A stretch of 64,000 bases of DNA from Rhodocollybia butyracea. Lineage: Eukaryota; Basidiomycota; Agaricomycetes; Agaricales; Omphalotaceae. The stretch lies in the NCBI GenBank assembly GCA_015501585.1, contig JADNRY010000046.1, positions 186,001-250,000 on the forward strand. The letters are read 5' to 3'. The translations under genes were made by a program, and so were the position numbers. Below, piece by piece: positions 55,256-64,000 of the stretch; the stretch's first letter is position 1; every line of letters starts with the position of its first letter. The notes under the pieces are model-generated. The model ran no database searches. It worked only from the letters and a program-made list of their open reading frames with translations, and was not told the DNA's origin.

Positions 55256-56014
55256 ATGTCAGAACAACAGCCTCTTCTTCAAGATGTCGAAGGCGGGGAG
55301 AACTCAAGTCCCGAATCAATTACTTATCGGGAACGATTGGCTTCTTGGCTAGAGTCTCCGCACTTCCACACATTTGTGATTGCCTTGGTCGGTACCAACT
55401 TTTCTACTTTACGCCAGCTCTGCAACTAATACTAGCAACTTTTAGATCACGATCGACGCTGCCATTGTCCTCGTCGATCTTGGATACACTCTTCTCTCCC
55501 CAAGCTGCACGCCAGAAGGTCCAGAGGGCCCACAATGGCTCGAAATCTTATCACATGTCTCTCTCGGAATCACTGCCTTCTTCCTCCTCGAAATACCCCT
55601 TGCTTTATTTGCTTTCGGGTTGAGCTTTTATAATCCATTTGGAAATGTCCCTCACGCGATTCTTCACGACTTTGATGCAATCATTATTATAACGACATTT
55701 GTACTGGAGGTGTTTTTGAAAGGTAAAGAGAGGGAGCTTGCGAGCTTGCTTGTCGTCCTCCGTCTCTGGCGGCTGGTGAAATTGGTAGGCGGTAAGAGTC
55801 TTCTGTATCTGAACCCTAAGGTAGTTCTTGAAGTTTTTGACCCCCAGGTATCGCTGTTGGAGCAGGAGAGCTGGAGGAGGATACTGCGAAGGACTATGCC
55901 GAACTCAGGATCGAGTTCGAAAAAACTAAGCGGGAATTGGCCAACACACGGGCAAGAAATGAGAAACTGCGCTCTAGATTGGTTAGCCTTGGGAAAAGTG
56001 CCGAAGATGATTAA
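55256..56014 (+). CDS. Voltage-gated proton channel (Hv1 type)
   Basis: This membrane protein would let protons leave the cell on depolarisation. Exons 55256-55387, 55446-55791 and 55848-56014 join in frame to 214 residues. Four helices form a lone voltage-sensor domain without a pore. S1 contains ITIDAAIVLVDL, where Asp48 aligns with the selectivity aspartate of human Hv1 (Asp112). S2 is SLGITAFFLLEIPLALFAFG. S3 is FDAIIIITTFVLEVFL. S4 is LLVVLRLWRLVKLVGG, with Arg150, Arg153 and Lys156 as gating charges and the conserved Trp152. A C-terminal coiled coil of about 45 residues (DYAELRIEFEKTKRELANTR) should make a dimer, as in animal Hv1. Fungal Hv1 channels have been described. The third charge being Lys rather than Arg is a point to note. 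Confidence 0.9.
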
Positions 56015-56190
56015 TTAGTTGTGGATATACAGTCTGTGGTTCTACTAACTAGGTAAATGATATAACATGCTATTGCTACAGGACGAGTCCATGGGGTGAG
56101 ATGTGTATGACTATATGTGGTAGGGTCCCTGCCCGATGCCTATAAATCATGGTAAATCGTAATATCTGGGTCGGTTCAACACTGGCAAAT

Positions 56191-57335
56191 TTAACGTGAT
56201 GCAAATGCCCTTATAGCGTCTGCCCGAATCCACTGAGAAAGACGCGGCTTTGGGATAGGCTTGTCATGATCATCAACTTCATGGGGAAACTCGATAGCTG
56301 GTCGAGAGAGAGTTTGTGATTCGCGGAAACGCTCGACGAATCGAGATCCGCCAGGCTTTCCACCTTTGATCTGAACATCGAGGGGACGGGGAGGTAATGG
56401 GTTCTCGTAAGGTCCGGTAGAGAACGATGACTGGCTAGAAGTGTCGGATTCGCAGTCTGAACCGTCGAAGCTATCTGGTCTGGTGCGGAAGGGAGAGTCG
56501 CGACCGCGGACAATTTTAGGAGCCCAGGGAGCCTTTTCAGTATCAGGAACGGGATAGCGAGCTGCTCGACGACCGGAAGATTCGATGTCTACAAGATATC
56601 GAGACCAAGAGTCATTTTCGAGGCCGGATATTTGACGTGGTCCACCGACATCAGAGGATTTGAGCCTCGAGTTGGTGTATCCAAACCACTTGACCTGATG
56701 AACAGGCTTGCCCCAAATCTCTTCATCAAAACGAGCATGGGTCATAGCTGACACGAAGAGAATGAAGAAGTATCCGAGCATAGTCAAGCCAGAAAGCCAG
56801 GTGGTCGGTATGAGCAACAATGACGAGGCAGTCACGGTCGAGTCGGAAGTCTGGTGGATGAAGAGGGCAGCAGTAACTGTAACGCCGATAGCCGAGCCAA
56901 TGTGTGCCAAGCTGAGCACGGCTGACCAGCCCGACTCGAAGGCCACACTAGAACCGGCAAAATTGGGAGCAACCAACTCCAAAAGACCACTAGGAGAGAA
57001 CATGAGTACATTTCTACAGCTTGCGACATGACTTGCGACATGACTTACACTCCAAGGAAGAAGATGCTGGCGATAGAGTTGAAAATCAAGAAGATAGAGG
57101 CTCCGGGGACTGTAAATGTGTACATTAGTACGAGCCAACGCGAGGAAAAGATAACCCTACGCGGGAGATCGGCGTGTACAGCAGAGCTTGTATTTATCGA
57201 GGAGAATATCAATTCAAGAAGGCTGAGGAAGAACAAGAGTGCTAGGATCAAGGTTAGTGTACGAAGGGGGACTAGCAGATCCAACTGTGACACACCCAGA
57301 AAGATGAGCCTGATGAGCAAGAAAGGATTGCGCAT
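56191..57335 (-). CDS. Four-helix (MARVEL-like) membrane protein with disordered tail
   Basis: The start MRNPFLLIRLIFL lies at 57335. Three introns of 51-60 bp are inferred (GTGTGTCACAG to GATCCTAG, GTAGGG to TTTACAG, GTAAGT to CTCCTAG). The first two are optional in the sense that the frame stays open without them, but they have ACTAAC/ACTAAT branch sites and removing them gives cleaner helices. About 326 residues result. The helices are LIFLALLFFLSLLELIF, GASIFLIFNSIASIFFLGVG, VLSLAHIGSAIGVTVTAALF and TTWLSGLTMLGYFFILFVSA. A polar tail of about 180 residues follows and ends DAIRAFASR. No named family is recognised. Together with the protein at 52817-54614 it flanks the proton channel. Confidence 0.75.
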
Positions 57336-57777
57336 GTTCGTCTGAGGGATTATTATACCACGCAGTGGGACGTTAAGGGCGTAGAGATACAAGGGAGCGT
57401 AAAAGAAATGAAAAGAAAGAGAGAGAGACTAGACCCCACCAGTGTTGCCGTTGAGGGGAAACAACGTTACCAGTGTCTGGTTTAAGTACTTGTCGGTGAT
57501 TATCGGGCCTGACAAAAGTACAATAAACCTGAAAGACAATGGCCATTGTACAAAAATCATTTTAGAATTTAGTTATCAAAAGTAAATACAATGCGTTATT
57601 TGCAGTACTTTGGGTAACTCGACAAAGAGCTTGTAGTCGGGATACAAAGACTTGGCGACTTTTTGGGAACAAGAGACCGAGGTCGAGGAAGTATCTGAAA
57701 TTCGAACAAGCGCTTAGAGCGCGCGCGCGCTTAATTTGTAAGGTGGACTTTAATTTTTTCTTCCCCGACCAGTGTGG

Positions 57778-60700
57778 ATGCGGTCTCAAAACGTCTTGCG
57801 CAGGTCAAGCGCTTTTGCAAGGACACGAAGCTCTATCTCTTCGCACTCTTCATTGCTGCCGCGTCCACCAAAAAACCCGGCTTCTAAACGATTTGTCCCC
57901 AATTCTGATGTTAAACGATTTATTTCCAGCGATAATAATCCCCAGCGTGTCCCAGCTGCCTCGTCAGAATCAGAAACACCACCAGATGATCCTTTCGTAA
58001 CGTCTGCATCATCTCCAGAAAATCCGCCCGACGATCCGGACAAATCTAAAGCAAAACGAGCAACGCGAGTTTCTTCAGGTTCCAAGGAGCACGAGGTAGA
58101 ACTGCCACCAGGCCTTCACGTCCTCTGGAGTCCAGATGAACTACCCCCAGAACCTCTTAATCCTGGCTCTGTTCCTCCTCCAGAAATTATGCAAGAAGTA
58201 CTTCACAATTTACTTGTGGTTCTGCATCCACAGACACAGCACCGCGCGGCGTATCCTCCCCCACTTGCTTCATCTGTAGAGCCTACTCTGGCACTATACT
58301 GCCCTATAGAAGGTGGTGACTATATCATTGATTCAACAGTAGTGGAATTGGCCCGCAAAACAGGCTCGGAGGTTCTCGTACTTGACGGTGCTCAACTGGC
58401 AGCTGGTGAATGGGGGTATTTCGGACCAGGTATGTGCTACCTATACCTTTTGAAAGTAAAACTAACAACTTAACAAGCTGCAAATTCGCTGACCCTCCCC
58501 CGTAATCCGTTACACTTTCGGGACCGGTCCAGTACAACAACCAACTCCTCAAAACCAACATCTGAATCTGCTTATGCCGAGGAAGATGACGAACCCGAGT
58601 ACCCGTCTCCCCAACAGATGATGTTGACCGTGTTAGCACCTCGGTTAGGGAGAAGTAGTACCACTACTACCGTGATAAAACCTAAACGACCTTCTCCACC
58701 GAGCAAAGTCAAAGTTTTCTTTGATTCCTTGGTCAATCTTCCGTCAAATCCCCCCAGCCTCGGTACTTCTCGCCCTCGACTGGTCTACATTCGTGATTTC
58801 CCAACACTAGCGTCAAATTCGTCTTCCTGGTATCCATATCTTCGCGACGCAGTCAGTCAAAGACGTAAAGGTCCACTAGCTCGCTCAACATCACCGGTAT
58901 CCAATCCAATGACCATCATTTTTGGAATGTCTCCTCCCTTGTTTCCCCCACCTGAACATCCGATACATCCTGGTGGCAGTGGCATCCTTAGCCTTCTTTT
59001 GAACCGATCGCCGTCGGCGATGTACCAGCCTCCAAGTCCCAGATCAGATAAGACTGACTGGAGTGAGAACCCTGCCGCAGAGCAGGCCAGGGAGAAGCGT
59101 CTCCAGCAGCGCCTCAGAAGTTGGGAGAAAGGTCAAAACATTGCACAGGACGAATACGACCAATACTCCGAAGATCCCTCGCGTCAGAAATCAGAAATCA
59201 TCCTCGTAGAAAATCCAGCCCGTCCTTCGTTTTCCAGTCCTGGCAGCTCTTCTGAAGCAGACGGTCCTACGTCTCCTACCTTTTATCGAACGTCCGTATT
59301 GGTACCTAGTGTTCGTTCGACAACGGATGAGCGTGATCATCGTGTCCTTCGCCGAAGGGAAATTAACGAACTGACAATGCGCATGGCTATTGGTGCAATT
59401 GGCGGGAAGTTGGAAGAGGATGGTTTATTCTCTGGACCTTCTTTTGCCGAGTTGCCTTTGGAGAGCAATATCTTCACTTCCACAACCACACCCGACTCTA
59501 CCTCCGAAGAAGCCAAGAACACCGTCGACCCTGTTGAAAAAACCAAACCATCCACTTCAGAATCTGATGCACTCGCAGAAGAAACACCAACTTCGGATCA
59601 GAAATCACCTCCCCGGATGTGGGATGAGCCAAAAATGTGGGAGGGATGGGGTTCACAGCTAGAGTCGTGGTCAACTGTACGGCAAATAGCAGATAGGGCT
59701 ATCGGTAGCGTCGTCGCGTCTCGCGAAGCTGGAAAACGACCAACATTGGAGCGGACTAATGTTTCTTGGGCTGACGTTCACTATGCTTGGCGTGCATTCC
59801 ATGGAGCACTCGAGTCTCGGAAGACGTGGTTAAAGGAGTCTGTACCGTCTAGTCCGCGCAAGGCTGACAAAGAAGAGGTGGATGCCAATTTGAAGCAAGC
59901 CGAATTTGACGAAGTCGTGGAGAGAGTGAAGAATGATCCAGACCTTGACCAGCATGAGCAAAGGCTACTTCCCTCCATCGTGGATGCTGGTGCGTATAGG
60001 CTCTGCTTAACACATCATAATTAACGAACTGTCTGCCTTTAGCGTCCATGCCCACATCCTTTAGCCAAGTTCACTTGCCTCCTCACACAATTGATTCCAT
60101 TCGTTCTATCGTCTCCTTGCCGCTTCTTCATCCTCAAGCGTTCCAGACGGGTATCTTGAAACAGCATGGCATGACGGGTTGCCTCTTATTTGGACCTCCT
60201 GGTACTGGTAAAACCCTGGTCGTCCGTGCTCTTGCCAAGGAGGCGGGTTGTCGCATGATGGCCATCTCGCCGTCCGATGTCATGGATATGGTATGTCTTA
60301 TCTTCCATTAAATCCATCTTCAATACTTACTGCACAATAGTATGTCGGAGAAGGTGAAAAACTCGTTCATGCAGTTTTCTCACTGGCCAGGAAGATTGCT
60401 CCCTGTGTCATTTTCTTGGATGAGATTGATGCTCTCTTCAGTGCTCGAACGTCGAGCCGTGACAGTGGGTCCTCGTTTGCCCATCGTGGTATTATCACCG
60501 AGTTCATGCAAGAGATGGATGGACTAAAAACATCCCGGGATGATAATGTCATTGTGATTGGCGCTACAAATAGACCTTTTGACCTCGATGACGCCGTTCT
60601 TAGGCGACTTCCGCGTAGACTTCTAGTTGATCTGCCAGGAGTTACTGAACGACAAGGTAAGTAACCACGAAGACTGCACGGGGATTAACTTTAACAAAGT

Positions 60701-61361
60701 GTTTCTAGAAATCCTTAAAATTCTGTTGCGAGACGAAGTCTTGGGCGAAGATATTGATCTTGACGTCCTTGCTAAGCAGACAGAAAGTTTTTCAGGTTCG
60801 GATCTCAAACGTTTGTCATTTTTCTTTCTATCTGGTCACCAACTGACTTGTATCATAGATCTTTGTGTCTCTGCTGCGTTAGATGCTATCAAAGAGGACA
60901 TCAAGCTCCCATGGCTAGTGTCGTCTTCTGAGCAAAATACTTCAGATACAACAGCGCCGGAAGACAAGGGCACAGATGCTCAAGCCGTCGAGGCTGGGCT
61001 CGAGGATCTGAAAACATCATCCAAACTTGTTGAAGGACAGCAGTCCGAACCTGCTGCCTCGTCGTCAACTCCAGAGCCAGAGGGCGAAGCCGCGACACTA
61101 CCTCCCCATGCGCGAATCCTTTCCCGGCGGCATTTCGACAAAGCTCTCAAGGAAATTACCCCATCATCATCCGAATCATTAGGTAGCCTTGCCGATTTGA
61201 GAAAGTGGAATGAAGAGTTCGGCGAAGGTCGTAAGAATCGTAAACGGAAGTCAATATGGGGTCGCGGTCGATTTGGGTTTACTGATAAGGATGTTTTGTC
61301 CGGCGAAGAGGGTAGAGTTGTAGTAGCGCCATCGAGTGGAGATACAAGTTCGGGGGTATAG
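57778..61361 (+). CDS. Large Msp1-like mitochondrial AAA ATPase
   Basis: Six exons, 57778-58429, 58478-59989, 60043-60290, 60341-60656, 60709-60810 and 60859-61361, join in frame to 1110 residues. The N-terminus [20 protein letters not shown] is rich in Arg and Ser without acids, a likely mitochondrial targeting sequence. The AAA module is near the C-terminal side: Walker A GPPGTGKT at about residue 771, Walker [11 protein letters not shown] at about 827, then [34 protein letters not shown] with the arginine fingers, and SFSGSDLK. These phrases are closest to Msp1/ATAD1 of the meiotic clade, which pull mislocalised proteins from the outer membrane. Yeast Msp1 is only about a third of this length. 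The 700-residue N-terminal part contains a possible degenerate domain and long disordered segments, so the job may differ. Confidence 0.85.
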
Positions 61362-61461
61362 TATAGGGACATACAATAGACTAATAAGTTCAGAACTCGA
61401 GAGAAATAGTAGTGAGATAAAGTGAGTATTAGGAGAAGATAGATTTAAGGCATCTAACACA

Positions 61462-62752
61462 TCAATGCCTGGTGCTTTTACGTCGAGGTGGAGGTGTAGC
61501 GTCGGCCTCGGTTTCTTCTTCAGTATCTTCCTTCTCAGCGTCTTCTTCGCTCTCGACATCCACCTTTTTCGATTTGCCTTTCCTTCCAGATTGAGAACGT
61601 TGTTGACGGGGTTTCGCTTGCGTTTGGACAGGTTCATCATCTTCCATGTCCTCGTCTTCACCATCGTCACTATCGTCTCTGCTCTGACGTTTATCATCTC
61701 CATCACGAATGGCTAGTTCGCCGACAGCAAGCAGTCCATTGTCTGTTGGATTTTGAGGCCAATCCAGGGAACAGGCTGGGCACGTTCCTTTGCGTCTTCG
61801 GTAAACTTTGAAGCAGTGGTAATGCATACGTGTCTTGCAGTTGTCGCGTTTGCAAGCTATGCCTTTTGTTATGATCTATTATGAGTGCTGCGTTCACTCC
61901 GTAGTCAATTCTCAAGGATAATTTGCGCACCTCATGACAGATTGTACATTCTATAATTTCGTCCGGATATGTAGATTTGAGATATGGCAAAAGTTCCAGT
62001 AAGGCTCGGGAAGAAAGGGAATATCTTCCACGTCTGTAGCCAAATTAACCTTGAGCCGGCGAGGATACATATTGATACATACTTGCTTCTCAAAAGCCAG
62101 CCATTGGCGACAAAACTGCCCAATAGGACTTCTGCCTGGGCTTTAGTCAAGTTTATTTTTTCCTTTCCAGCAGAAACTTCGCGAAGGGCAGCGAGAGACG
62201 AGACTGAGAAGCACTCATTGCGTGCGAGCATTATTTGTTCGACCTACGCGTCTTTTTAGTCAAGAAAACGCGAGAGAATAGCAAGCTGACGTGCCACGGC
62301 TTTGAAATATGTTATCTCGACAGCGTTGTAATCGGTCGCGACTTGAGCCAGTTCATCATCCTTGCGGTTGACCTGGGTGTAGAGCACACGTTGAAAGACT
62401 TGTACGGGTGTCGAATAACATGTCCTACCATTGCGAAAAGCCTCTTGCCAGTATTTTCGTCTTGGATGCTCTTGAACTCAAAGTCCAGATCGTTCAAAGA
62501 TGAGTTGATGTTCTGGATAAATGCGTCCCATGCTTCTTCTGTATTGGAATGGACAACTTCCACATCTTCATCGGCTACTAAAAACGCGAAATTTTCAGCA
62601 ACGCAAAAATTAGGTGGAAAATGATGGTGCACACTTTTGACGGCTTCCGCACATTTCTTCCATATCACTTTGGCTAAACTTTCGGACAAAATGCCACGAG
62701 AGAGAACAGATTGAAGGAAGAGTCTTTGAACGTCGTCAGATTTAACAACCAT
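61462..62752 (-). CDS. NSE1: Nse1 subunit of the SMC5/6 complex
   Basis: This RING-type subunit pairs with Nse3 and Nse4 on the SMC5/6 complex in DNA repair. Exons 62752-62429, 62372-62298, 62243-62083, 62033-61931 and 61875-61462 join in frame to 358 residues. The winged-helix region includes VQRLFLQSVLSRGILSE and AEVLLGSFVANGWLL. RYSLSSRALLELLPYL follows. The C-terminal variant RING has CTICHE, CKRDNC, MHYHCFKVY and CPACSLDWP, the expected Cys/His order. The last 90 residues are acidic and basic runs and look disordered. The second donor can be read as GT (62297) or as GC three bases later. The GT version was used. A CACGTG lies about 60 bases upstream, at 62812-62817. Confidence 0.92.
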
Positions 62753-62918
62753 GATTTTAGATGATAGTTGTAGTTCAAGACAAAGAGAAAGACGCGTCAA
62801 ATTAATCGCGTCACGTGCGTGTATACCTGCACCTTCATAGTATTACTAGTAGCAGCTAAAGCTAAGTCTAGAGATATTGTATTCATAAGTACTTGGACTA
62901 TGTCAATGTGTTTTCTGG

Positions 62919-63733
62919 CTAAATCTTTGGCACCCGCAGCGTCTTGCTGACCATCAAAGCAGCCCAGAGTCCAAAGATGAAACTGACCAAGTGGATCTCC
63001 CCTTTCCCTCCCTGTGAACCCCATAGAGTCACAATACCCCAGGGAATTCCTTCTTGACCCTCAATCCAACCCATTTTTGTCCAGTAAGAAAGAACACCAA
63101 CAAGAAACAAGGAAGAAGGAATAGGGAGTCCTTCGAAGTATTTGGCTTTTCCTCCTTTGTCTTTCGGTACAAGAGCGACGGTAGCGTTGAACCGCGCCAG
63201 ACGAGCCAGTCCGCAACATATAAAGCCAGTAAGGAATACTGTATCGAGATAGGTCCGGAGGCCTACGACAAAGGCCAGCAACGCCGGCGCAACTCCAAAC
63301 GAAATCTAAAAAAAGTTAGATACTTGCGAAAAAATATCTGATTAGCCCGCATACCAAGTCTGCAAGACTGTCTAGCTCTTGTCCAATAAGACTGCTAGAT
63401 TTCCTCCACCTTGCAACTTTTCCATCGAAAAAATCAAACATCAAGCCAGCTAGCGGAAAGGCCAGTGCCAACCACAGATAGTCGGGGTCATTTGAAAGTA
63501 GATATCTTGCCGATGAGAATATGGAAAAGGATCCACAAACGCCATTCATTATAGTGACTAGATCAGCTAGACGAAAGTTTCTGCATTGAGAGTGTTGAGC
63601 ACAGTAAAGTTGGCGGAGTGGATATTCCATACCTCACAAAAGAAAAATGCCCATCGATGTCTTCGTATTGGTGGAGAGCGTCAGAGTTATCATCATTATT
63701 GAGCTTCGTAGAGGACGGTTTTCGTTGGCTCAT
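62919..63733 (-). CDS. CHO1: CDP-diacylglycerol-serine O-phosphatidyltransferase
   Basis: This enzyme makes phosphatidylserine from CDP-diacylglycerol and serine in the ER, the fungal and bacterial route absent from animals. Exons 63733-63633, 63580-63355 and 63305-62919 join in frame to 237 residues. The CDP-alcohol phosphotransferase signature is complete in [20 protein letters not shown] and the adjoining LAD (D-G-x2-A-R-x8-G-x3-D-x3-D). Other landmarks are [62 protein letters not shown] and the ending SKTLRVPKI. Several membrane helices surround them. Another in-frame ATG at 63775 would add 14 residues. Confidence 0.94.
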
Positions 63734-64000
63734 AACTTGTCGTGGAGGATAAAGACGGATGAAGCCAAATGACATATTTCACACGTTGCAAAATAAAATA
63801 CTAATAGTAAGACTAGCCATCCCCTGATGGGGATCATCCGACGTAGCTGAGCAAGTGCCTATCCATATCCAGTGAATATATTCATGAAACATACAAAGGA
63901 AATGTGTATAATCGTACTATAGCCAAGAATCCGTTAAAGTTAGTCAACAATAATTCGACCCTCCTCTCTCTCCACAGAAATGCACAACTTGCAGTATATG
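63734..64000. other. Window edge, upstream of CHO1
   Basis: This is 267 bases with no gene seen. It presumably holds the CHO1 promoter. Confidence 0.4.

Overview
The window looks like chromosomal DNA of a filamentous basidiomycete, most probably an Agaricomycete mushroom. The evidence is densely packed genes with many 45-65 bp GT-AG introns, clearly fungal single-copy genes (ATG15, YOS9, eIF2B epsilon, NOP2, TAD1, NSE1, CHO1, PMP3), Agaricomycete-type families of unknown function, and a Ty3/gypsy-type gag at one edge. All intron/exon models were read by eye from splice signals, reading-frame continuity and family motifs. None was checked by alignment or RNA.

Layout. 1-4.4 kb is a repeat island. 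It holds the 5' part of an LTR retrotransposon on the minus strand, whose LTR and primer site carry the signature of self-priming. Next is a roughly 2 kb DNA transposon with 32-bp inverted ends and an 8-bp target duplication, with a smaller inverted-repeat element inside it. 4.6-9.3 kb carries a segmental duplication of an F-box-like gene plus the 3' end of ATG15, in which each gene copy is disabled at a different place, and a third stub. 9.1-12.8 kb holds ATG15 and a divergently transcribed Cdc20/Cdh1-type APC/C activator. 13.5-19.5 kb holds a frameshifted Agaricomycete gene ending in a Zn2Cys6 motif, then a RhoGEF. 19.5-24.1 kb is gene-poor. 24.1-31 kb has a HAL/NPR-type kinase, YOS9 and an AT-hook protein.

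31.5-36.1 kb is the metabolic highlight: kynurenine 3-monooxygenase, kynureninase and kynurenine formamidase lie side by side. These are three consecutive enzymes of the tryptophan-to-NAD (kynurenine) pathway, from formylkynurenine to 3-hydroxyanthranilate. PMP3 and eIF2B epsilon follow, then a Glu/Ala/Pro-rich protein, a SUR7/PalI-type membrane protein, NOP2 and TAD1 head to head, a FUN14 protein and an unknown protein with a SUMO-interaction-like motif. At 52.8-57.3 kb a fungal voltage-gated proton channel (Hv1 type) sits between two four-helix membrane proteins with long disordered tails. The right end has a very large Msp1-like mitochondrial AAA ATPase, NSE1 (SMC5/6 complex) and CHO1 phosphatidylserine synthase.

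Most genes are housekeeping genes with no obvious functional link to their neighbours. The exceptions are the kynurenine trio and possibly the membrane-protein block around the proton channel. Several divergent pairs share very short promoters, and three of the compact promoters contain CACGTG E-boxes.
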